Positions 33,973 through 42,352 of a DNA stretch of 64,000 bases are shown in pieces. This stretch comes from Prevotella sp. (GTDB lineage: Bacteria; Bacteroidota; Bacteroidia; Bacteroidales; Bacteroidaceae): assembly GCA_024681875.1 (NCBI GenBank), contig JAILAA010000153.1, forward strand, positions 1 to 64,000. Reading direction: 5' to 3'. Each line of letters begins with the position of its first letter. Positions within the stretch are counted from its first letter, which is position 1. The notes below the pieces were generated by a model that was not told the origin of the DNA, made no database searches, and saw only the letters and a list, made by a program, of their open reading frames with translations. The translations under genes and the position numbers were made by a program.

Positions 33973-35763
33973 CTAATTCGTTTTCTCATAGCTGTTGCTA
34001 TCACCTGAACCGAAAGCCGGATTGGGAACAAGACTGTGGTTGACACGCATCTCCTCATAGTTGTAGGGCCAGAAGATGGCATCCATTCGCTTGAAGAAGT
34101 TGGTGACGTATGTACCATTGACATCGTCGCGGCTGCCCATAGCTTCCAGTATCTGGGTGGTATTGCCGTCACGCATGGCGTAGCGTACAAGGTCGTAGTA
34201 GCGTTTTCCCTCGAACATCAGCTCGCGACGGCGCTCACGTTCCACCAGCTTCGTCATGGCGCTCTTGGAGGTGTAGGCGCTGCGCTTCAAGGTGTCGGCA
34301 TCCTGCAACGTATTCTTGCAGATGGCACGCTTATTGATGGCATTGACCAGCGTGAATGCCTGGTCAAGCAGAGGCTTATTGAAATTGGTGGCAGTAGTGT
34401 CATTGCCATCTAACATCTGCTGGCAGAGGGCCTCGGCTTCAAGGAGCATGATGTCCGACATGCGGTAGATAATCCATTTGCTGCCGTTCTGTTTATCCGA
34501 ATAGTAATCGCGTTTATTCGACAGTGCACTTTCATTTTCATTTACATTGTCTTTGTCTACTTTTACTGGTTGCCGGCTCGTGGCATACTTGGTGATGTAG
34601 GCATTGTTACTGTCGAAGTTGATGTAGAGGCGGCTGTCATGGTATTTGCAGTCACTGTAGACGCCTGCCAACTTCGTGGCATCTGACGTAAGAGTCTCAG
34701 AGACGATGAGGGCCCCCTTCTTTTCTCTGTTGTTGCCATAGAGAAAACTGATGGCATCGTTGGCAATGCTGCTGCCGCCAGGATTGTCGGCATAGGCCAG
34801 CTCGAAAATGGTCTCATAGCTGCTGCCCTTAATAAAGATGTCCCTATAGAACTCGCCAAAGTTGCTGACACTGGCAGCGTTGCAGACCAGCGGGTAGCCA
34901 TTGGTACGCTGCAGCATCTGCTCGGCCTCCTTGACGGTAATGAGGCTGGTAGACTTGTTGACATTATCCAAGAAGGCTGCTTTCTTCGACTCAGCCACGA
35001 GCTCGGCATAGCGGATGCAGTTGGCATAGTCTTTCTTCCACAGATACATCTCGCAGAGCATGGCGTAGATGGCATCGCGGGTGATGCGGCCGGTCTGGTC
35101 GCGAGGCTCTGTTTCGGGATAGCGGGTGACGGCATCGCCTTTGACACGCTCCAGACTGGTGATAAGACTGTCGAGTACATCATAGAACGGTGTGGCAGGC
35201 AGGGCCATCTTCTGGTCGTCGTCAGTATAGGGAACGGTGGTGTAAGGCACGTCACGGAAAGTACGGATGAGGTAGAAATAACAGAGCGAGCGCAGCGCCG
35301 TCATCTCTGCGATAGTGGCCTTCAGGTCGGCACGCGTATAGCTGGGGTCAACGTTGCCCAGCATAGGAGCATACTTCAGCACGGTGTTGCAGCGGTTGAT
35401 AACGGTGTAGAAGCTGCCCCACGTGGTATAGCCGTTCCTGGCGGTGATGTTCTCGCGCACCACGTTATAGAGGTCGGCCTTGTTGATAATGTCGTAGCCG
35501 CCGGCCACATTGTCGCTGCGGCCTTCGCCCCATATCATCATACGCTCGCGGGCGTCGTTTTCTGTGAGGACGACATAGCAGCTGTTCACCACATCGTCGA
35601 CGTCACTCTTCTGCGTCCAGTAATCTTCAAGCAAAGTGGTGTTCAAATCCTTCACCTCAAGGAAGTCGGAGCAGGAGGTTAGCGCTACGCTAAATAAGAA
35701 AGAACAAAGCACAAATAATAAACTTGTATGCCCTTTCCGTATTTTGAATATCCTTGTAGTCAT
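33973..35763 (-). CDS. SusD/RagB family nutrient-binding lipoprotein (first pair)
   Basis: A 596-residue surface lipoprotein with lipobox VALTSC (SDFLEVKDLNTT). SusD-type signatures are the N-terminal LLEDYWTQKSDVDDVVNSCYVVL, the helical ALRSLCYFYLIRTFRDVPYTT, and the C-terminal LMFEGKRYYDLVRYAMRDG. It lies 41 bp downstream of its SusC partner. The lipobox region is closely similar at DNA level to that of the next Fas1 gene (GCGCTACGC shared at the same place). The signal-peptide core is encoded by a 7-bp-period repeat (35692-35726). Confidence 0.93.
   Translation of the reverse strand: MTTRIFKIRKGHTSLLFVLCSFLFSVALTSCSDFLEVKDLNTTLLEDYWTQKSDVDDVVNSCYVVLTENDARERMMIWGEGRSDNVAGGYDIINKADLYNVVRENITARNGYTTWGSFYTVINRCNTVLKYAPMLGNVDPSYTRADLKATIAEMTALRSLCYFYLIRTFRDVPYTTVPYTDDDQKMALPATPFYDVLDSLITSLERVKGDAVTRYPETEPRDQTGRITRDAIYAMLCEMYLWKKDYANCIRYAELVAESKKAAFLDNVNKSTSLITVKEAEQMLQRTNGYPLVCNAASVSNFGEFYRDIFIKGSSYETIFELAYADNPGGSSIANDAISFLYGNNREKKGALIVSETLTSDATKLAGVYSDCKYHDSRLYINFDSNNAYITKYATSRQPVKVDKDNVNENESALSNKRDYYSDKQNGSKWIIYRMSDIMLLEAEALCQQMLDGNDTTATNFNKPLLDQAFTLVNAINKRAICKNTLQDADTLKRSAYTSKSAMTKLVERERRRELMFEGKRYYDLVRYAMRDGNTTQILEAMGSRDDVNGTYVTNFFKRMDAIFWPYNYEEMRVNHSLVPNPAFGSGDSNSYEKTN
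35692..35726 (-). repeat. Heptad repeat in SusD signal-peptide codons
   Basis: Five 7-bp units (AAATAAG, AAAGAAC, AAAGCAC, AAATAAT, AAACTTG), encoding SLLFVLCSFLF on the minus strand. Confidence 0.75.
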
Positions 35764-35804
35764 AGTTTCTTCTTTTTTCGTTATTCATTATACTTTAGCG
35801 TAAC

Positions 35805-38800
35805 TTAGAACTCGACGGTAATACCAGCGGTATAGGAGCGAGAACGCGGTGTCTGGTCGTCGTCGGTGGCCGGCCATTCTCCGCCGAAAGCCACGTCAGG
35901 GTCAACGCCTGTATACTTCGTCAGGACGAAGGGATTGTTGATACTGGCATAGAACGACATGCGGTTGAGGCCAATCCACTTGAGCTGTTTCTTCCTCAGG
36001 GAATAGGACAGCTGGGCATAGCTCATACGCAGGTAGGAGCCGTCCTCAACGAAACGGTCGCTGATGAGTGTGTTGTAGTTGCTCGTTGCACCGAACATGG
36101 CACGCGGGATAGACGTCACGTCGCCTTCCTTGCGCCAGCGGTAGTTCACGGCCTCACTCTGGTTGTCGTTGCTGATCATGGCCTCGGAGCGCAGGCGCGC
36201 CATATTGATGATCTTGTTTCCTACGCGGTAGGTGAACTGCGTAGAGAGACGCCAGTCGCCATAGTTGAACGTGAAGCCGAAGCCACCCGTCAGCTTGGGC
36301 AGCGACGAGCCGAGGTAGGTGATGTCGAGGGCGTTGATCTGGCCGTCATGGTTGATGTCCTCATAGATGGCATCGCCGCCGTTGAAGCCAGGATACTCAA
36401 CATTCTTGCCCGTGCCGTCTATGCGATAGTCGTACATCATACGCTTGGGCACGTCATTACCGTCGAGGATAATCTGGCCGTCAGCCGATACGGCCACGGG
36501 AGCCGTCTTGCCCTGAGCCGTGAAGTCGGCCCACCAGGCATAGATTTCATCCTTCGTCATGCCTGCCACGGCTTTCTTCACCGTGTTGTAGTTGTACTGG
36601 TAGACGCCCTTGTACTTGAAGCCGTAAATGGCGCCGAAGGGATTATGCAGCTGAACGCGCACCAGACGCTCGGCATTGGCGTAGCCGAAGGTGCTGTTCT
36701 TGTTCTCGAGAATGTTCTCGTCCATCTCCAGAATCTCATTACGGTTGTTGCCGAAGTTCACATTCATGTCCATCGTGAACTTGCCAGCCTTCAGTAGGCG
36801 GTTGGTATTGACGTGGAACTCCCAGCCGGTGTTACGCATCTTACCGTTGTTGTGATAGTCCACAGAAGCGAAGCCTGAGTTAGAGGGAATGCGGAAGTTC
36901 TCAAGCAGCATGTCGGTAGTGGTACTCTGGTATCCTTCAAGGACGAGGTTGAGCCTGCCGTCGAAGAAACCGAGGTCCACACCGATGTTATAGCTGGAAA
37001 CGAGCTGCCACTTCAAGTCAGCGAGGCGCAGCCTGTCGGGCTTCATCGACGTGCGGTCGATATAAGTGCCGCCATAGCTGTAAGTAGAGGTATAGAGGTA
37101 ACTCTTATTCGGCTGATTGCCGACGCGGCCCCAGCTGGGACGGATGGCGAGCATAGACAGCGTGGGCTTCAGCTTCTGCATCCACGGCTCGTCGCTGACA
37201 ATCCATTTCAAGGATATAGAAGGGAAATAGCCCCAGCGGTGCCCCGGTCCGAATTTCGTGGTGCCGTCGATACGGGCGGTGACATCGGCGATGTAGCGCT
37301 CCTTGTAGGCATAGTGGGCCGAGAAGGTGTAATACATAGAGCGCCACTGCCAGTAATTGGTATCCATGCCGCTGATGATGCCACCCGAAGCAGGACTGGT
37401 GATCGTGCTGCCAGTGGAGGGCAGGCCGTAGCCGTCGGTTGACTGTGAATTAGTGCTACCAGTAGTCAGTTCGAAACGGCCCATCATCATCATCTTATGG
37501 TCTTTATTGGGAAAAGCGGGCGTCAGCGTCAACGTCTGCTTCGTATTGAACGACACGCTCTTGGACGAGTTGTTGTTCGAAGTGTTGATATTCGCATCGG
37601 TAATAATACCGTTGGTCAATTCCATCGGGTAGAACGAATCGCCGTAGTGGTTGGCAATGTTCATGTAGGCAGAGCCACGCCACTTCAGCTGCCAGTGGTC
37701 TTCGTCCAGCCCCAGCAGGTTGTAGTCGAGAATCAGCTCAGGATTCATGTCATAGTTGCGCTGCTGGCTTTTGGCCAGATTGGCCAAGGCCACGGGATTG
37801 ACATACGCCTTCTGGTTGTCGTATGCTCCCGCCCTACTTTCATTGAAGATGCTGGAAGCACCCTGCAGCATAGTATAGTAACGGTTGGTGTCGTTGCCGT
37901 TTTCATCCTGCTCGTAGATGCTCATGTTAGGCATCTTCTTGCGGGCCCAGTAAAGCAAGTCCTTACCATTGACTCGGTAGTTCTGGTCGTTCTTGGTATA
38001 GGTGAGCGAGAAGTTGGTGCTTACACGGATGCGCTCAGACACGTTGTAGTCGAGGGCTACACGCGTGGTGAAGCGGTTCAGCTTCTGCTTGATGGCTGTA
38101 CCCGTCTCATGGTCGTAGCCGCCGCTGATGCGGAAGAGTGCCTTCTCACCGCCGCCACTGATGGTGACGTAGTGGTTCTGGCGCAAGCCCCACTGCGTGA
38201 CAGCCTCACGCCAGTCGGTGTTGTTGTTATATTGCTCAATCTCTGAGAACGTCGGCCTGTAGTTGATTTCCTCTATACCGGCAGACTTCTCGTCATCCTG
38301 CTGCGGGTTGAAGTAGGCTTCCTTCAACATCATGGTATAGTCATCGCCGTTAAGCAGTTTGTAACCTTTGGGCTGGTAGGTGCCTGTGAGGCGCACTTGA
38401 TAGCTCACCCTGGGTTTGCCGCGGGCGCCGCGCTTGGTAATCAGCTCGATGACGCCACTGCCGCCTTGCGAGCCGTAGACAGCTGTGGCGGCTGCATCCT
38501 TCAGCACGGTGATGGAGGCGATGTCCTCGGGATTGATATTCAGGAGTTCGGCAAATTTCTCGTCACTGGCACCTGCCACGTCAAAGTTGTCGAGGTTGAC
38601 CTCGCGGATATTTCCGTCGACGACAATGAGCGGATTCGATTCAGTGAGTGTCGACAGCGTACTGGCACCGCGAAGGCGCATGGTAGAGCCGGAGCCCAGG
38701 TTACCGCTGTTGCCGATGATGTCAAGACCGGCGATGCGGCCTTGCAGCGCCTCGTCGATGGTAGTCATGCCCAAACCCTCGAATTCCTTCATAGAGATTG

Positions 38801-39230
38801 TCTGCGAGGCGTATGAAATCTCACGCTCGGGGATAGGCAAGCCGTTGCCCTGCGTACGCTTCTTCGACTTCACCACCACTGGTTTGATGGTGTTCTCCGA
38901 CTTCATGCGCAGATTGTAGGTCGTCTTGTTGATGGGCATGGTAACGGTGGTCAGGCCGATATAGCTGAAACGGATCTTGTCCTTCGTGTTCTTCACCTTC
39001 ATGGTGAAGTTGCCGTTGAGGTCGGTGACGGCCGAGTTAATAATACGCCCGTTGTCATCAATCTCGCAGACGGTGGCGCCAAGCAGCGGACCGAACTCAT
39101 CGGTCAGCGTACCGTGCACGGAGGTGATGTCCTGTGCCTGTGCTCCCAAAGGGAGGAACAGCATCAGCAGCAGCGGCAGCACACGGCACAGCGTCTGTCG
39201 TACACGTACATATATAATAGTTGTTCTCAT
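35805..39230 (-). CDS. SusC/RagA TonB-dependent transporter (first pair)
   Basis: A 1141-residue outer-membrane receptor. Signal peptide to GAQAQ, then a carboxypeptidase-D-like domain (SVHGTLTDEFGPLLGATVCE), the plug (LRGASTLSTLTESNPLIVVDG, ITVLKDAAATAVYGSQGGSGVIE) and the barrel ending AGITVEF. It shares gene order with the SusC at 26476 but is not a recent copy: the N-termini and barrel differ widely. The gene lies 21 bp downstream of a large Fas1 lipoprotein gene, so transcription is likely to start upstream of that gene. Confidence 0.95.
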   Translation of the reverse strand: MRTTIIYVRVRQTLCRVLPLLLMLFLPLGAQAQDITSVHGTLTDEFGPLLGATVCEIDDNGRIINSAVTDLNGNFTMKVKNTKDKIRFSYIGLTTVTMPINKTTYNLRMKSENTIKPVVVKSKKRTQGNGLPIPEREISYASQTISMKEFEGLGMTTIDEALQGRIAGLDIIGNSGNLGSGSTMRLRGASTLSTLTESNPLIVVDGNIREVNLDNFDVAGASDEKFAELLNINPEDIASITVLKDAAATAVYGSQGGSGVIELITKRGARGKPRVSYQVRLTGTYQPKGYKLLNGDDYTMMLKEAYFNPQQDDEKSAGIEEINYRPTFSEIEQYNNNTDWREAVTQWGLRQNHYVTISGGGEKALFRISGGYDHETGTAIKQKLNRFTTRVALDYNVSERIRVSTNFSLTYTKNDQNYRVNGKDLLYWARKKMPNMSIYEQDENGNDTNRYYTMLQGASSIFNESRAGAYDNQKAYVNPVALANLAKSQQRNYDMNPELILDYNLLGLDEDHWQLKWRGSAYMNIANHYGDSFYPMELTNGIITDANINTSNNNSSKSVSFNTKQTLTLTPAFPNKDHKMMMMGRFELTTGSTNSQSTDGYGLPSTGSTITSPASGGIISGMDTNYWQWRSMYYTFSAHYAYKERYIADVTARIDGTTKFGPGHRWGYFPSISLKWIVSDEPWMQKLKPTLSMLAIRPSWGRVGNQPNKSYLYTSTYSYGGTYIDRTSMKPDRLRLADLKWQLVSSYNIGVDLGFFDGRLNLVLEGYQSTTTDMLLENFRIPSNSGFASVDYHNNGKMRNTGWEFHVNTNRLLKAGKFTMDMNVNFGNNRNEILEMDENILENKNSTFGYANAERLVRVQLHNPFGAIYGFKYKGVYQYNYNTVKKAVAGMTKDEIYAWWADFTAQGKTAPVAVSADGQIILDGNDVPKRMMYDYRIDGTGKNVEYPGFNGGDAIYEDINHDGQINALDITYLGSSLPKLTGGFGFTFNYGDWRLSTQFTYRVGNKIINMARLRSEAMISNDNQSEAVNYRWRKEGDVTSIPRAMFGATSNYNTLISDRFVEDGSYLRMSYAQLSYSLRKKQLKWIGLNRMSFYASINNPFVLTKYTGVDPDVAFGGEWPATDDDQTPRSRSYTAGITVEF

Positions 39231-39251
39231 AGTGTTCGCGTTTTCTTTAGG

Positions 39252-42101
39252 TTATTGCTTTGGAGGGAAAGCCTCTATCAGCTTTTCCCTTACCACCTGC
39301 CGCCAAGGCTTCATCTCTTCATACATCAGCGCACCGTTGATGAGGTGCACGACAGCATCGCTCGCCATTACCTGCTCAGTGGTTTTCGGATTAAACCAGT
39401 ATTCGCGGATGACGTTGTTATAGAGGCCCGGAGTAGTAATGGCATCATACGTCTTTCCCGTTGCGTCGGTGACGCTAAGCTGCTGGTTGTCAAAGTACAC
39501 GTTGATGGGATAGAAGCGCTTGTTCACAGGATTGCGCATCATGCTTTCATAGGTGCCACCTTGACGCTCAGACGCCAGGCCAATGGCAACGCTGTGGTCC
39601 TGCACATGGTAGCGGATAAAGTTGCCCACCAATTCAGAAAGGATTTCCTTCGTTTTTTTACGGTAAGCAGACTTGTCTGTCACACCCAGGCTTCGCCACA
39701 CATCCACGTCTACCAGTGCATCGGTCGTTATCAGGCTGTCCGCTTCGCCATTAGCTTTCGAGAAATTGATATGGAGTATGTCGTAGAAGGGCAGCAAACC
39801 ATCTTTCTGCAGCTGCTCAATGGCACTGTTGCTGGGAATATAGACGGTATAGTTATAGCTGTCGAAAAGCTTGAAGTTTTCATTGCCCAGCCTTCTGCTG
39901 CCACATACGTTTTTATCATCGTCCAGGGATTTGAACTGGCTGGCAAGGTCGTTCTTAGCCAACTGCAAAAATCCGCTGTACTCTTCGTGTTCATTGAGCA
40001 CCATCAGGAATGACTTCGTGGATTGCAACGGCAAGTTCTTGCTCAACGTGAAGCTGGTGCCATTGCGCTCGTTGTAGGTATCAGAAACCTCTACAGGATC
40101 GCCATAGCCTTCCATCTGCCAGCCACCCTCGAAGCACAGTTGGCCGTTAGGGCCATGCTTGGCCCGCACGATGCTACCGCCATTGGTGAGGAACAACGAA
40201 TAGCCTTCATTGACATAGTCCTCAAGAGTTTTCTTCCCAGTAGAGTCGGGAATAACAATGACAAGCTGGTTAATCAGGTTTTGAAGCAGGTTTTGTATCT
40301 TCCCCTTTTCCAATTCTGTCGGGTTAGTACTACTGATGGGCGTCAGCGTACCGTCGGAATTCACGGTTGCATCCACGGACTTAGCCTGCACATATTCGTC
40401 CTGATTCTTCGACTTGTCATACTCCCACTGAACGGCGCTGACCTTCATCCGTGATGTGGATTCACCATCCTCGCCTACTTCTGTCACCTCACCGCCATTG
40501 CCATAGCTATAAGGGTCGATATAGGTCTGCAATGCCTCATTGGTGGGCAGCAGCAGACCATATCTGGAGTTCATTGACAACAGGAAGGGCTTGAAATTAA
40601 AGGGATATGTCTCGGTATTAAGGAGATGGCCCTGACCGTCTTTCGTTTCTTTGAGGAACAGTTCGGCACCTGTCAATGCCCAATAGATGATGTTCATCGT
40701 GTTGGTGTGTAACAGGGCGGGAGCCAGCACCGACTGAAACTCCACTGGCATAAACACTTTGTTCGTCACGTACACCACGCCATTGCAGGCCATGTAGCTC
40801 GAAACGACATCGTTCTTGGTGATGCCGAGAGGCTCGAAGGCGTCATTGAGCAGCTTGCCGAACTTAGAGGGCACTGCCTCAGTGAAGGAGCTCAGCTGGT
40901 GGTTGCGCAGCAAGGACGTGAGCACCTTGATGTTCACGTTGTCCCAGGAGCCGAACTCTTCCTTCAGAGCCTTTCCTTCACCATTGAAGAATTCATCCAG
41001 TGCATCATTGGTGGGAGCTATCATCACGCCTGCATCGTTGTGCATGTCAATGTCGAGACGGGCGCTGATGTACTGGTTCCAACCTGGGTCGAAGAGCAGC
41101 TTACCACCAGCTTCGTTCTTATCCTGCATCACCTTCAGGCGCCTGTCGTTGGCATATCGGTCGCTGTAGTAGCCAAGCGTATAGACAAACTCCTTGCGGT
41201 TATAGAGTCGGTTATATTCTGTGCTGTAGGGGCCGAAGTCGTCCATGCCGTCATCGTCGCGCACTGGGAACGAGAAACGGTCGAGCAAGCTGGCCCACTG
41301 CGAGATATTGTCGTGCTGGTGAATGATCTCGGCCATGTTGGGCGATGCCTCCACCACGCCGTCCACCTTCTGAATGTATCCGTTTTTGCAGGTGATGTCG
41401 CGCTCGCTGATGCGCTTACCGTTCACCCATGCCTCGGCTATGCTCTGTGCCTGCCCATTGGTCAAGACGGAGAGGTCCTCGTCAGTGATTTTGTGGTACT
41501 GCATGAAGGCGGGCAAGAAATGAATCATGGGCGGCGTCGTCATGTCGCGCAAGATGGGAACGGCCTTTCCGGCAGCTCTCAGCTCGTCCCAGGCTTTTAC
41601 CGGTGGGAACTCCGTCGGCTGCATGATGTAGACAGAGTCATAAATAGATACGGAAGTGGCACGGCGCATGGCAGTGCCCTCAATGGGCGTACCGTTTTCA
41701 GCCTTGGCCTTGCTGTTCGACATCAGTTCTACAAGGTAGGCATTGTCAATCATGGAGTTATTCAGCAACAGCTTCTTCTGGGCGTCGGTGAGGTCTTCAT
41801 ATTTCCCCACGCCCCATCTGTTCTGCTTGAACCACTCTGCATAGGCTGCGTCGTCGGCCACGAAGAGCGTCTTCGAGCCAGTGTGTGCCAGCACCTCACG
41901 CTGTCCGAGGTCTTCGATGAGCCTCTGGACGACAGTGTAGTGGCCATCTTCCTGCAGACGCTCATAGATGGAATTGCCCAGCCATTCAGGCTGGCCTGTC
42001 AGCACCTCGTCCTTGCACGACGTAGTCAGTGCCGACACCATCAGCAGCATACAGGCAGCCACAGCCACTTGTCCTGGCATAATGAATGTCTTTCGTCTCA
42101 T
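39252..42101 (-). CDS. Large FAS1-domain lipoprotein, first gene of the SusCD/Fas1 operon
   Basis: A 949-residue lipoprotein with lipobox ALTTSC (KDEVLTG). At least four FAS1 repeats can be traced by their motif: TLFVADDAAYAEWF (about residue 73), VMIAPTNDALDEFF (about 350), LLLPTNEALQTYI (about 515) and VYIPSNSAIEQLQ (about 745). It is probably displayed on the cell surface and sits first in transcription order, just before SusC. The region upstream (42102-42230) has no recognisable TAnnTTTG box, so a specialised sigma factor or activator may be used. Confidence 0.88.
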   Translation of the reverse strand: MRRKTFIMPGQVAVAACMLLMVSALTTSCKDEVLTGQPEWLGNSIYERLQEDGHYTVVQRLIEDLGQREVLAHTGSKTLFVADDAAYAEWFKQNRWGVGKYEDLTDAQKKLLLNNSMIDNAYLVELMSNSKAKAENGTPIEGTAMRRATSVSIYDSVYIMQPTEFPPVKAWDELRAAGKAVPILRDMTTPPMIHFLPAFMQYHKITDEDLSVLTNGQAQSIAEAWVNGKRISERDITCKNGYIQKVDGVVEASPNMAEIIHQHDNISQWASLLDRFSFPVRDDDGMDDFGPYSTEYNRLYNRKEFVYTLGYYSDRYANDRRLKVMQDKNEAGGKLLFDPGWNQYISARLDIDMHNDAGVMIAPTNDALDEFFNGEGKALKEEFGSWDNVNIKVLTSLLRNHQLSSFTEAVPSKFGKLLNDAFEPLGITKNDVVSSYMACNGVVYVTNKVFMPVEFQSVLAPALLHTNTMNIIYWALTGAELFLKETKDGQGHLLNTETYPFNFKPFLLSMNSRYGLLLPTNEALQTYIDPYSYGNGGEVTEVGEDGESTSRMKVSAVQWEYDKSKNQDEYVQAKSVDATVNSDGTLTPISSTNPTELEKGKIQNLLQNLINQLVIVIPDSTGKKTLEDYVNEGYSLFLTNGGSIVRAKHGPNGQLCFEGGWQMEGYGDPVEVSDTYNERNGTSFTLSKNLPLQSTKSFLMVLNEHEEYSGFLQLAKNDLASQFKSLDDDKNVCGSRRLGNENFKLFDSYNYTVYIPSNSAIEQLQKDGLLPFYDILHINFSKANGEADSLITTDALVDVDVWRSLGVTDKSAYRKKTKEILSELVGNFIRYHVQDHSVAIGLASERQGGTYESMMRNPVNKRFYPINVYFDNQQLSVTDATGKTYDAITTPGLYNNVIREYWFNPKTTEQVMASDAVVHLINGALMYEEMKPWRQVVREKLIEAFPPKQ

Positions 42102-42229
42102 AGTATGATTGAGTTAATATATTGTTGTATTCCGGTTTTTCAGTTTCAGTAACAAGGTGCAGCATCTCTGCCGCATAATCGCCCGCAAAGGCGGGCCTTG
42201 GGTTTTTCAGTCAGGAAGTCCTGTATGGG

Positions 42230-42278
42230 AGAAAAAAAGAGGGACTGGCAACGGCTCCAAAGGCCGTCACCAATCCCT
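42230..42278 (-). terminator. Intrinsic terminator after the 1325-residue protein gene
   Basis: AGGGA-TGG-ACGGC arms at 42240-42255 and 42263-42278 pair with a few mismatches. On the minus strand the stem is followed by a run of seven T (from 42238 downwards). Confidence 0.85.
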
Positions 42279-42317
42279 GAATAATCATTCTAATGTTTTC
42301 TATACATTATTAATATA

Positions 42318-42346
42318 ATGCGTGCGCGTATGTGTGCGCGTGCGCG
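42318..42346. repeat. 29-bp alternating purine-pyrimidine tract
   Basis: Strict alternation over 29 bases, mostly CG and TG steps, lying 6 bp past the stop of the minus-strand gene. Such tracts can adopt left-handed DNA under supercoiling. Confidence 0.7.
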
Positions 42347-42352
42347 AAGCTT

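Larger units (their letters stand above)
42102..42352. other. Intergenic region: operon leader, hairpins and a terminator
   Basis: This gap separates the 1325-residue protein gene from the Fas1/SusCD operon. It contains a small GC hairpin (GCCCGC-AAAG-GCGGGC, 42181-42196), a strong terminator (42230-42278) and an alternating purine-pyrimidine tract (42318-42346). I find no consensus promoter for the downstream operon. Confidence 0.6.

Noticed and set aside
37497..38246. A 249-codon plus-strand frame opposite susC
   Set aside because: It is a shadow of the TonB-dependent receptor frame, which has strong family evidence.
24519..42101. The SusCD/FAS1 region as an integrated mobile element
   Set aside because: I found no integrase, tra genes, tRNA attachment site or flanking direct repeats. 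Composition looks similar to the surroundings.
40899..42152. A 417-codon open frame on the plus strand opposite the large FAS1 gene
   Set aside because: It is antisense to a gene with recognisable FAS1 repeats; the composition is that of a shadow frame.
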